Position numbers and translations under genes: made by a program. Shown one piece after another: positions 54,748-62,593 of a DNA stretch of 64,000 nt (within the stretch, counting starts at the first letter, position 1; each line of letters starts with the position of its first letter). A model generated the notes under the pieces. That model saw only the letters and a list, made by a program, of their open reading frames with translations. It was not told the origin of the DNA and ran no database searches. This stretch comes from Fusobacterium varium (GTDB taxonomy: Bacteria; Fusobacteriota; Fusobacteriia; Fusobacteriales; Fusobacteriaceae): contig AP017968.1 in the NCBI GenBank assembly GCA_002356455.1, positions 3,286,001-3,350,000 on the forward strand, given 5' to 3'.

Positions 54748-55698
54748 TTATTTTTTACTTTGTTCCCAGATTTTCAATGCTCCTATTGTTGCTAATTCGC
54801 TAGATATTATCATTTGAATATCGTTATCTAACTTCATTTCTGATAATAATTCAAATAATCCTTTAGCAATTATATTTCCCCCAGCTATTATTAGTTTCTT
54901 ATATTTCTTTAAATAACCATTTTTTTCCAGAGAAGATATATCTTCACTTAAAACTAACCCTAAAAGATAGTTAGATTTTTCATTTATTGTAAGTTTTTCT
55001 GATAAATCCAAGCCTCGCAGCATAAATGAACCTTGGTTTATTCCATATTTTCTTCCAATTTTATTCCCCAACATTAAATATTTCTTTTCTATTTTATCTG
55101 CAAATTTTTCATCCACAGAAGTCTTTAATATAGTATATTTAGTCATCACATCATAGATTTCTCCACTCATAGTTGTAAGAAGATCCACTATGTTTCTGTT
55201 GTCTACTTCTATGAACTTATTATGTGATCCTGGAAGAATTACAAGTACTGGTTCATCTACTTTTATCTCCTCAAGTATCCCAAATACTTCTACTTCTTCT
55301 CCTCTTATCACATCTATACTTTTTAAATGTTCTTTTTTAAAATATTTTTTTTCTACTTTTATTCCTGTTATTAAATATATTTCAAATTCAAAAAATTTTA
55401 CTTTTACTATATTTTTAGAAAATTTTTCTAAAGAAACAGGTACATGCAAATGTTCTATTTCTTTTAGTCCTAAAGCTGATGTTATCATTCCAGAAGCAAT
55501 TATGCATTCAATATCTTCTTTTTCTATTTTATTCTCTTCTATACACTCTTGTAAAAGTTTATATAACTCACTTTCAAATTTTTCTTTTCCAATTTTTACT
55601 CCATAATTTTCTTTTCTTTCAAAAATTATTTTTTTTTCTTCTACAATTCTGATTCTTAAATTAGAAGTTCCTGCATCTATTGTTACAATTTTTTTCAT
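54748..55698 (-). CDS. dgoK: 2-dehydro-3-deoxygalactonokinase (DgoK) family kinase
   Basis: This 316-residue sugar-acid kinase of the DgoK family has the phosphate loop VTIDAGTSNLRIRIV, ASGMITSALGLKEIEHLHVP, VLPGSHNKFIEVDNRNI, TMSGEIYDVMTKYTIL and the C-terminal GLELSEKL-like GLDLSEKLTINEK region. It phosphorylates 2-keto-3-deoxy-galactonate with ATP to the 6-phosphate. I chose ATG 55698; the ATG at 55707 lies too close to the AAGGA. It is 17 bp after the aldolase gene. The pairing with a KDPG aldolase gives a complete kinase-aldolase step. Confidence 0.88.
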   Translation of the reverse strand: MKKIVTIDAGTSNLRIRIVEEKKIIFERKENYGVKIGKEKFESELYKLLQECIEENKIEKEDIECIIASGMITSALGLKEIEHLHVPVSLEKFSKNIVKVKFFEFEIYLITGIKVEKKYFKKEHLKSIDVIRGEEVEVFGILEEIKVDEPVLVILPGSHNKFIEVDNRNIVDLLTTMSGEIYDVMTKYTILKTSVDEKFADKIEKKYLMLGNKIGRKYGINQGSFMLRGLDLSEKLTINEKSNYLLGLVLSEDISSLEKNGYLKKYKKLIIAGGNIIAKGLFELLSEMKLDNDIQMIISSELATIGALKIWEQSKK

Positions 55699-55714
55699 TC
55701 TCACCATTTCCTTG

Positions 55715-56353
55715 CTAAAAACTTTCAGCAGCTTTTTTTATAGCAATTATATTTTCTCTTAATTCATTAAATCTTCCTGCTTTTATAAGTTTGTTATCCA
55801 CTAAGGAACTCCCTATTCCAAGACAGCTGAAACCAGCTTTTAAGAATTCAGAAATATTATTTGCATTAACTCCTCCTACTGCCATACATTCAAGATCGTT
55901 AATTGGCCCTTTAAGAGATTTTAAATAAGAAAATGGTACTTCTCCTGCTGGGAATAATTTTAAAATTTTACAACAGCTATATTTCTTAGCTTTCATAGCT
56001 TCAGAAGCTGTAAAAAATCCACATACACATAATATTCCAATCTTTTCTGCTTCTTTTAATATTTCTTCATCCATATTAGGTGTAAGTATAAATTTAGCTC
56101 CATTTTTTACAGCAAAATTTAATCCCTCTAATGTTACTACTGTCCCTGCTCCAATTATAAAATCTTTAGAATATTTCTCTTTAAGTATTTCAAACTGTTT
56201 TTCTACATTTTTACTATTTAATGTTATTTCAAGAATTTTAATTTCTTCTTCTTTTAAAATCTCCAATGTACTTTCAAATTTTTCTAAAGGAACATCTCTT
56301 AGTATTGCTACTATTTTTTCTTTTCTTAATATATTTAGTAATTCTTCATACAT
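55715..56353 (-). CDS. KDPG/KDPGal aldolase
   Basis: This 212-residue class I aldolase cleaves 2-keto-3-deoxy-6-phospho-(gluc/galact)onate to pyruvate and glyceraldehyde-3-phosphate. It shows the conserved Glu in ILEITLNS (residue about 43), FIIGAGTV, the Schiff-base Lys in ILKLFPAGE (about 131) and MAVGGVNANNISEF. It is the first gene of the eight-gene sugar-acid operon, with a good GGAGG before the ATG. Whether it prefers KDPG or KDPGal is not determinable. Confidence 0.92.
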   Translation of the reverse strand: MYEELLNILRKEKIVAILRDVPLEKFESTLEILKEEEIKILEITLNSKNVEKQFEILKEKYSKDFIIGAGTVVTLEGLNFAVKNGAKFILTPNMDEEILKEAEKIGILCVCGFFTASEAMKAKKYSCCKILKLFPAGEVPFSYLKSLKGPINDLECMAVGGVNANNISEFLKAGFSCLGIGSSLVDNKLIKAGRFNELRENIIAIKKAAESF

Positions 56354-56373
56354 ACTTTTTACACCTCCTAACT

Positions 56374-56392
56374 CATACCGTAAATACGTTTA
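56374..56392. promoter_or_regulatory. Operator 1 of the sugar-acid operon
   Basis: CATACCGTAAATACGTTTA on the plus strand contains the palindrome CGTA-AA-TACG. It is 24-43 bases past the predicted transcription start, where bound repressor would block elongation. Confidence 0.75.
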
Positions 56393-56423
56393 TTACATGT
56401 ATATACATTATATTGTTGATATA

Positions 56424-56452
56424 AATATATAACATTTTTTATTCTGTGTCAA
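56424..56452 (-). promoter_or_regulatory. Sigma-70 promoter of the sugar-acid operon
   Basis: On the minus strand TTGACA (56452-56447) and TATATT (56429-56424) are separated by 17 bp, between the two operators. Confidence 0.85.
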
Positions 56453-56496
56453 TAAAAAATACATAAAATTCTAAAAAAGTTTCTTTTGTATATTTT

Positions 56497-56515
56497 TAAA
56501 CGTATTTACGTTATG
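56497..56515. promoter_or_regulatory. Operator 2 of the sugar-acid operon (inverted copy)
   Basis: The minus strand reads CATAACGTAAATACGTTTA, identical to operator 1 at 18 of 19 positions but in opposite orientation. Centre-to-centre distance is about 123 bp. Confidence 0.75.
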
Positions 56516-56559
56516 AAAACCGAAATATTGTCATCTGATAGAACTTTTTTTACACAAAA

Positions 56560-56588
56560 AAAGACAGAGAATAAATCTCTGCCTCTAT
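56560..56588 (-). terminator. Intrinsic terminator of the PPOX-family gene
   Basis: A stem (about 56562-56570 / 56576-56584, ACAGAGA/TCTCTG) is followed by a long T-run on the minus strand. Confidence 0.7.
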
Positions 56589-56601
56589 TTTTAGGTATTA
56601 T

Positions 56602-56973
56602 TTAAATTGTTTGTCTTATATTTTTGGGAGTTATTTCCAATACTCTTGTTAAAAATGGAAATTTTTCTTTCATCATATCAAATTCTTTTCCTGAATCAAG
56701 AAATGCTGCTGTTCCTTCTATTACAAACCCTGTTCCCATTCCAATTTTGCCTTGAACATCTGGACTTCCTAATGTTAATATCACCTGATTATTATTTTTT
56801 ATATTTTTTTCAGTTTTATGAAGCCATGCAGCTGGAATTAATATCTTATCCTCATCTGCAATCTGCAAATATTTGTTCCATGTATTAGAAACATGAACAT
56901 TCCCCTCTGCCCAAGTTGTAATAGATACAACTCCATTGTGTGCTAAAACATTTTTAAAGATTTCATTGAACAT
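56602..56973 (-). CDS. Pyridoxamine 5'-phosphate oxidase-family FMN-binding protein
   Basis: This 123-residue split-barrel protein contains VLAHNGVVSITTWAEGNVHVSNTWNKYLQIADEDKILIPAAWLHKTEKNIKNNNQVILTLG in sections typical of small PPOX-like flavoproteins, and KIGMGTGFVIEGTAAF. These proteins bind FMN or F420 and may act as reductases; substrates are mostly unknown. It is monocistronic, with its own ribosome site (AGGAGG) and terminator, between the sugar-acid operon promoter and IS copy 2. Confidence 0.82.
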   Translation of the reverse strand: MFNEIFKNVLAHNGVVSITTWAEGNVHVSNTWNKYLQIADEDKILIPAAWLHKTEKNIKNNNQVILTLGSPDVQGKIGMGTGFVIEGTAAFLDSGKEFDMMKEKFPFLTRVLEITPKNIRQTI

Positions 56974-57067
56974 AATTTATTCCTCCTAATTTTATATTTT
57001 TATTGGTAGTAATATTATTTACAATTTTCCTTTTGCTATTCCTTTTTCTTATTTTGAATAAATCAAA

Positions 57068-58838
57068 GGGGCTGTTGCAAATTTAAAACAGCCCAATTAT
57101 CAAAAAAGCTGACTTGAAGTTTTCTTCTTGTCAGCTTTTTCTTTTTAAATAAAAAAAGGTATAAAATACTAAAAATTTTTTCAAATTTCTAATATAATAT
57201 ACCTATGCAAAAACCAACTAATAATAACATTTTTTTTCAATTAAATCAACCTAAACTTTTTAATTTTTTACAATATGAAATTTCTGATGATGATCCTGTA
57301 AGAAAACTTAGCTCAATATTGGAGGGATTAGATTTTAGTAGTTTAATGCAAGCATTTTCTTACAAAACAAAGGTACATCCTATCAGAATGTTTTCTATCA
57401 TTGTTTATGCCTATTCGCGCAATTTAACTTCTACTAGAGATATAGAAATGGCTTGCCATGAAAATATTAAATTTAGGTTTCTTTTACAAGATTCTAAAAT
57501 TCCTGATCACTCTACTATTTCTAGATTCTTAGTAAAAACTGAAGATATTCTTCCAGATCTATTTGAACAATTCGTTGAAAAAATTTTTGAAATGGAAAAT
57601 ATTTCCACTGAAACAATATATATTGATGGCACTAAAATTGAAGCATATGCTAATAAATATACATTTGTTTGGAAAAAATCTATTGAGAAATACAGAGATA
57701 GATTAGATAAAAAAATTCTTGAACTAATTTCAAATTTTAATGATGATTTCAACTTACAATATGACAACTTCCTTGAAATATATTCATATCTTTCTAATTT
57801 GAATTTTCAAATAGTCAAAGGTAGAGGAAAGAGAAAATCTAAAGAGCAAAAGTATTTAGAATTATGCGCAGAATACTTAGAAAAGTATCAAAAATATTCT
57901 AATCATTTTAAAAATCTTAATGGTAGAAATAGCTATTCAAAAACTGATATAGATGCTACTTTTATGAGAATGAAAGATGACCATATGAGAAATGGTCAAT
58001 TAAAACCTGGATATAATCTACAAATAGGAGTGATTAGTGAATATATTTCTTCATATGAAATTTTTTCTAACTCTTCTGATTCTAAAACTTTGATTCCATT
58101 TTTAGAGAAAATTTCATCTCAAAATTTAGAAATTAAAAATATTGTAGCTGATGCAGGATATGAAAGTATTTCAAATTATGAATATTTGGAAAAAATGGAC
58201 TATACTTCATATATAAAACCAATATATTTTGAAAAATCTAAAATCAGAAAGTTTAAAAATGATTTAAACGGAGTAGAAAATTTAATATATAATAATTCTG
58301 AAAATAAGCTATTTAGAAAAGATGGATTAGAATTAGAATTTCTATACTCTAACAAAAATAATACAGTTCAATATTTTTGGAATCCTGAAACTAACAAAAA
58401 AATTAAGTACAATGCGAGATTTAGAATTTTATCAAATAAATCAAAAGAGAATGTATCAAGCAATTATGGAAAACAATTAAGAATGAACAGAAGTATTCAA
58501 GTAGAAGGTGCTTTTGCAGTTTTGAAAGAAGATATGAAATTGCGAAAATTAAAAGTTCGAAGTAAAAAAAGTGTTTTAAGAGAAATATGTTTGTTTTGTA
58601 TCGCTTACAACTTCAACAGATATCTAAGCAGAAATATAAATAATCGCTTAGGAACAACACTTCACTCATTAAAAGTAGCTTAGATAAATAAAAAATCATC
58701 TACTTCTTTTTTTGATACTTAAAAATAAATATAAAAATATAAATTAGCAGAAATCTATAAAATAGATTTCTATTTTTTTATAAAAAATAAGAGAAGCTGC
58801 ACAAATTAGTTTATCAATCACTAATTTGCAACAGCCCC
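57068..58838 (+). mobile_element. IS1182-type insertion sequence, copy 2 (intact)
   Basis: A 1,771-bp element has perfect 16-bp terminal inverted repeats (GGGGCTGTTGCAAATT at 57068-57083, complement at 58823-58838). It is nearly identical to copy 1 at 33130-34901, in opposite orientation. A transcription-blocking hairpin lies at about 57109-57145, just inside the transposase-5' end, and another AT-rich hairpin follows the transposase stop. No clear target duplication is visible. Confidence 0.95.
57205..58683 (+). CDS. IS1182-family DDE transposase (intact copy)
   Basis: This 492-residue transposase has the N-terminal DUF772-like domain with IPDHSTISRFL (about residues 95-105), the DDE catalytic region starting TETIYIDGTKIEAYANKYTFVWKK (first Asp), IVADAGYESISNYEYLE (second Asp), and QVEGAFAVLKEDMKLRKLKVRS (Glu). 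The eight-T run after AACA keeps the frame here. No Shine-Dalgarno site precedes the ATG, and a TATAAT ends seven bases before it, so the mRNA may be leaderless. Confidence 0.93.
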   Translation: MQKPTNNNIFFQLNQPKLFNFLQYEISDDDPVRKLSSILEGLDFSSLMQAFSYKTKVHPIRMFSIIVYAYSRNLTSTRDIEMACHENIKFRFLLQDSKIPDHSTISRFLVKTEDILPDLFEQFVEKIFEMENISTETIYIDGTKIEAYANKYTFVWKKSIEKYRDRLDKKILELISNFNDDFNLQYDNFLEIYSYLSNLNFQIVKGRGKRKSKEQKYLELCAEYLEKYQKYSNHFKNLNGRNSYSKTDIDATFMRMKDDHMRNGQLKPGYNLQIGVISEYISSYEIFSNSSDSKTLIPFLEKISSQNLEIKNIVADAGYESISNYEYLEKMDYTSYIKPIYFEKSKIRKFKNDLNGVENLIYNNSENKLFRKDGLELEFLYSNKNNTVQYFWNPETNKKIKYNARFRILSNKSKENVSSNYGKQLRMNRSIQVEGAFAVLKEDMKLRKLKVRSKKSVLREICLFCIAYNFNRYLSRNINNRLGTTLHSLKVA

Positions 58839-58846
58839 TCTTTTAA

Positions 58847-60202
58847 TTATTTTATTAAATTTTTTATCCATTTTCCCGAACGAAGTCTTGGAATAGTAGC
58901 TGCGACTTTAAAGGGCTCTTCCAAACACACCATAAGATACACTAAAATTATTGGAAACTTAAAATATACAGCTCCTAAAAATGATAATGGAACTCCAATA
59001 CACCAAACAGCAACTAATTCAGTTACTATTGCATAGAGGACATCTCCACCCCCACGAAGTACACCTATAATCTGTACTATTCCAAAAAATCTCAATGGAA
59101 GAGCTGCTGCCATTATTCTTAATACAATTATTACATTATGATAAGTTTCTGGAGTTATTTTAAACAGCATTGCTATAAGAGGGGCTACTGCAAAAAATAC
59201 TATTCCTATTATTATACCAACCATGACTCCAAATACTGATATTTTCAGGGCATCTTTTTTAGCTTCTTCTTCAAGTCCTGCTCCTATCTTATTTCCAATC
59301 AATATAGCAGATGCTGAAGCTATACCTATTCCAAATATATTAAATACGTTATTTATTGTATTGGCTATCTGCATAGTAGCAGTAGCATTTGTTCCTAATT
59401 TTGAATAAGCTATGAAATATGCTGTTATTCCTCCTATCCACATTACATCATTAAATATAACTGGTGTAGCTGTTTTAAAAAACTTTATTACAAGAGAAAA
59501 ATTAAAATCTAAAAGTTGAGATATGTTCTCTGCTACAACATTCTTATTTTTATATATTATAAAAAGTATAAAGGAAAGTTCCATGCTTCTTGATACAGTA
59601 GTTCCTAAAGCAGCTCCAGCTACTCCCATAACAGGAGCTCCAAATTTACCAAATATAAACATATAATTTAAAATACCATTAAATACAAGTCCTACTAAAC
59701 TTCCATACATAGGTATCTTTGTCTGGCCTATACTTCTGAGAGAAGCAGCAAAAGCTAAGGATACAGTGGTAAATATATAACTCAAAGCTACCATTCTCAA
59801 ATAATCTCTTCCTAATGAGATTACACTTACTTCTCTAGTAAATATACTCATTATTTTTTCTGGAATAAAAAATGCTGCTGCTGCATAAAAAATGGTTGCT
59901 AACATTCCAAACACAAGAGATATTCCTAAAAATTTATGTATGCTGGATACATCCTTCTTTCCCCAAAACTGTGACATAAATATTCCAGCTCCTAAAGTTA
60001 TTCCCATTATAGAATAATAATAAACCATATAAAATTGATTTGATATCCCAACAGCGGCAATTTCATTCTCTCCTAAACTTCCTATCATCAAATTATCCAA
60101 AAGATTTAATGAAGCTGTTACAAGACTTTGTAATATTATTGGAACTGCTAGTACCAGCAGAGTTTTTATGAATCTTTTATCTAATCTCAATTTATCAAAC
60201 AT
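58847..60202 (-). CDS. MATE-family efflux transporter (NorM-like), second copy in window
   Basis: This 451-residue protein has 12 predicted membrane segments. It starts FIKTLLVLAVPIILQSLVTASLNLLDNLMIGSLGENEIAAVGIS, the NorM-type MATE N-terminus, with SLRSIGQTKIPMYGSLVGLVFNGILNYMFIFG ending the first half. It differs clearly from the MepA-like MATE at 23991. It is preceded by AGGAGG placed directly after a terminator-like hairpin in its leader. It ends only 9 bp from IS copy 2, whose insertion may have removed its original terminator. Confidence 0.92.
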   Translation of the reverse strand: MFDKLRLDKRFIKTLLVLAVPIILQSLVTASLNLLDNLMIGSLGENEIAAVGISNQFYMVYYYSIMGITLGAGIFMSQFWGKKDVSSIHKFLGISLVFGMLATIFYAAAAFFIPEKIMSIFTREVSVISLGRDYLRMVALSYIFTTVSLAFAASLRSIGQTKIPMYGSLVGLVFNGILNYMFIFGKFGAPVMGVAGAALGTTVSRSMELSFILFIIYKNKNVVAENISQLLDFNFSLVIKFFKTATPVIFNDVMWIGGITAYFIAYSKLGTNATATMQIANTINNVFNIFGIGIASASAILIGNKIGAGLEEEAKKDALKISVFGVMVGIIIGIVFFAVAPLIAMLFKITPETYHNVIIVLRIMAAALPLRFFGIVQIIGVLRGGGDVLYAIVTELVAVWCIGVPLSFLGAVYFKFPIILVYLMVCLEEPFKVAATIPRLRSGKWIKNLIK

Positions 60203-60215
60203 TTATTTCCTCCTA

Positions 60216-60272
60216 AAAAAATAAAAGCAGATGGGTTATCAGCCGCCCACCTGCTTTTTTCTTTATTTAACC
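60216..60272 (-). promoter_or_regulatory. Leader hairpin / candidate attenuator of the second MATE gene
   Basis: The predicted transcript starts near 60272 with GGUUA. Downstream, a 13-bp stem with one mismatch (60223-60235 / 60246-60258: AAAGCAG/CTGCTTT and GGG/CCC parts) has the loop CGGCTGATAA and is followed by seven Ts, then AGGAGG and the ATG. The 5' GGUUA is complementary to UAACC in the loop and stem top, so a pseudoknot or antiterminator can be drawn. The terminator lies immediately before the ribosome site, so expression must escape it. Confidence 0.55.
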
Positions 60273-60278
60273 TTGTAT

Positions 60279-60307
60279 ATTATACTATTTCAACTCTTAT
60301 ATGTCAA
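60279..60307 (-). promoter_or_regulatory. Sigma-70 promoter of the second MATE gene
   Basis: On the minus strand TTGACA (60307-60302) and TATAAT (60284-60279) are separated by 17 bp. Confidence 0.85.
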
Positions 60308-60322
60308 TTTTAAAAATAAAGC

Positions 60323-60518
60323 TATACATTTGATAAAAAATAGTGTATAATAATTTTTGTAGTGATAAAAGATTTATGAGTTTTGAGGTTTTAATATTTA
60401 AAGGTCTTTCAAGAAGTATCTTCCTAAGTATTAAGTTTATACCTGATAGTTTGTCATAACTATTGCCAAAATATCACAAGTTATATCATTAAAAAATTTA
60501 TATTTATGGAGGAAACAA
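60323..60518 (+). promoter_or_regulatory. Cold-shock gene promoter and long 5' leader
   Basis: TATACA (60323-60328) and TATAAT (60346-60351) are 17 bp apart. The transcript would carry a leader of about 160 nt before the ATG at 60519, preceded by GGAGG. Long structured leaders are usual for cold-shock mRNAs, where they act as temperature sensors. That role is inferred here. Confidence 0.6.
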
Positions 60519-60716
60519 ATGAAAGGTACAGTTAAATGGTTTAACCAAGAAAAAGGATTTGGATTTATTACTGGTGAGGATGGAAAAGATATATTCGCTC
60601 ACTTCTCTCAAATCCAAAAAGATGGATTCAAAACTTTAAATGAAAATGAAGAAGTTACTTATGATGTAATTGAAGGTCAAAAAGGACCTCAAGCAGCTAA
60701 CATCAAAACTAAATAA
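60519..60716 (+). CDS. Cold-shock domain RNA chaperone (CspA family)
   Basis: This 65-residue single-domain protein has both nucleic-acid-binding motifs: RNP1 KGFGFI (residues 13-18) and RNP2 DIFAHFS (about 25-31). It acts as an RNA chaperone, resolving structures at low temperature or in growth transitions. It is monocistronic, with a strong terminator after the stop. Length and start ([16 protein letters not shown]) are standard for the family. Confidence 0.96.
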   Translation: MKGTVKWFNQEKGFGFITGEDGKDIFAHFSQIQKDGFKTLNENEEVTYDVIEGQKGPQAANIKTK

Positions 60717-60736
60717 TTGATTTGGTATTGAATTAA

Positions 60737-60768
60737 TCGGAACTAAGGAAACTTAGTTCCTTTTTTTA
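60737..60768 (+). terminator. Intrinsic terminator of the csp gene
   Basis: A perfect 9-bp stem GGAACTAAG (60739-60747) / CTTAGTTCC (60752-60760) with loop GAAA is followed by seven Ts. Confidence 0.9.
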
Positions 60769-60862
60769 TACACAAAAATTTTGATTATAAAAGTATTTTT
60801 TTCTTTCATTTTTTATGGTAAAATTATAGATGGAAAATATACATAAATATGTGGGAGGAATG

Positions 60863-62593
60863 ATGTTCAAAATTTTTAAACCTTTTATACCTAAATCTAT
60901 ATTAGCCTCGCTCTTTAAAATGGGAGAAGCATTCTGTGATCTATCTCTTCCCTTGATAATGGCTAAAATTATAGATATAGGTGTTTCTAATAAAGATTTA
61001 ACATATATTACTAAAATGGGTGGAATCATGGTAGCTATTGCATTGGTTGGATATATATGTTCTATCTTCTGCAATTATTTTTCTGTCCATTCAACTCAAA
61101 ATTTTGGTGCTTCTCTTAGAGATAAAGTGTTTACTAAAATACAAAGTTTCAACTTTGTACATCTTAATAAATTTACTCAAGCATCTCTTATTACAAGAAT
61201 AACTAAAGATGTAGATCAGATTATGAATATGTTTCTTATGTGTATAAGAATGGTGTTGAGAGGCCTTGTAACAGGTATAGGAGCTGTAATCATGGCTGTA
61301 TCCATCAATCCTGTTCTTGCTATACTTTTCATATTCATAGTCCCAGCTATTGTTGGAATTACTATGTATTACATGAAAAAATCTTTTGATATTTATGCTG
61401 AAGTACAAAAAAAACTTGATAATCTTACTCTTGTAATGAGAGAAAACCTTACAGGTATCAGAGTCATTCGTGCTCTTTCAAAAGAAAAAATTGAAGCTGA
61501 AAGATTTAAGGAAAAAAATGATGATCTTAAACTAAAAACAATTGAAGCTGACAATCTTATGGCGAGTAAACTCCCATTTATTACTCTTATAATGAATATT
61601 GGAGTTGTTGCTGTTCTATGGTTTGGAGGTATCAGAGTAAACTATGGAAAAATGCATTTAGGAGAAGTTGTAGCTTTTATAAATTATCTTAATATGCTTC
61701 TTTTTTCAATGAATGCTCTTTCATTTCTTTTTACTTTGTATAGCAGAACTGCTATATCATATAGAAGGGTTAAAGAAGTTCTCTCTGAAGATATAGCTAA
61801 TATGTCAGAAGAAGAATTTGAAAGAATATTCACAGATACAGTTATTGAATTTAAAGATGTTTCATTTTCATATGATAATACTGATAATTATATTCTTGAA
61901 AATATAAATTTAAAAATAAAAAAAGGCGAAAATATTGGAATAATTGGAGGTATAGGTTCTGGTAAAACTTCTCTTATATCCCTTATTCCTAAATTTTATG
62001 AAGTAACTAAAGGTGAAATTCTTATAGATGGCATAAATGTTAATAAATATAAAGAAAAAGAATTAAGAGATAAAATAGGAATAGTAATGCAGAAATCATT
62101 TCTTTTCTCTCAAAGTATAGAGCAGAATATTAAATGGGGGAAAGAACAAGCTTCTGATGAAGCTGTTAGAAATGTCATATCTATAGTTCAAGGAAAAGAT
62201 TTTGTTGAAAAGCTTCCTGACCAGTATAAAACTGAAGTGACTAAAGGTGGAACTAATTTTTCTGGTGGTCAGAAACAAAGACTTTCTATAGCTAGAACTC
62301 TTATCAAAGAACCTGAAATACTAATATTTGATGACAGTTTTAGTGCTTTAGATTTTATAACAGAATATAATCTTAAAAACAAACTTAAAACTTATCTTAA
62401 AAATACTACTATTCTTACTATTTCCCAAAGAGTTGCTTCTCTTATGAAAATGGACAGAATAATAGTAATGGATAATGGAAAAGTAGTAGGATTTGATTCC
62501 CATGCTGCTTTAACTAAAAATTGTGAAATCTATAGAGAAATATGTGAATCACAAGAAATTTGTATACCAGGGGGGAATCATTGTGAAGTATAA
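60863..62593 (+). CDS. ABC exporter half-transporter A (permease plus ATPase)
   Basis: This 576-residue type IV ABC half-transporter has a six-helix domain (about residues 1-310) and a nucleotide-binding domain with Walker A GGIGSGKTSLI (about 358), Q-loop IVMQKSFLFSQ, signature FSGGQKQRLS and Walker B ILIFDDSFSALD. The residue after the Walker B Asp is Asp, not the catalytic Glu, which marks a degenerate site as in heterodimeric exporters (TM287, BmrC type). I chose ATG 60863 behind GGGAGG. The partner gene starts 11 bp before this stop. Confidence 0.9.
   Translation: MFKIFKPFIPKSILASLFKMGEAFCDLSLPLIMAKIIDIGVSNKDLTYITKMGGIMVAIALVGYICSIFCNYFSVHSTQNFGASLRDKVFTKIQSFNFVHLNKFTQASLITRITKDVDQIMNMFLMCIRMVLRGLVTGIGAVIMAVSINPVLAILFIFIVPAIVGITMYYMKKSFDIYAEVQKKLDNLTLVMRENLTGIRVIRALSKEKIEAERFKEKNDDLKLKTIEADNLMASKLPFITLIMNIGVVAVLWFGGIRVNYGKMHLGEVVAFINYLNMLLFSMNALSFLFTLYSRTAISYRRVKEVLSEDIANMSEEEFERIFTDTVIEFKDVSFSYDNTDNYILENINLKIKKGENIGIIGGIGSGKTSLISLIPKFYEVTKGEILIDGINVNKYKEKELRDKIGIVMQKSFLFSQSIEQNIKWGKEQASDEAVRNVISIVQGKDFVEKLPDQYKTEVTKGGTNFSGGQKQRLSIARTLIKEPEILIFDDSFSALDFITEYNLKNKLKTYLKNTTILTISQRVASLMKMDRIIVMDNGKVVGFDSHAALTKNCEIYREICESQEICIPGGNHCEV

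Noticed and set aside
34902-57067. The block between the two IS copies as a composite transposon
   Set aside because: It contains minCDE and other core genes, and no clear flanking target duplication was seen. Two independent insertions are simpler.
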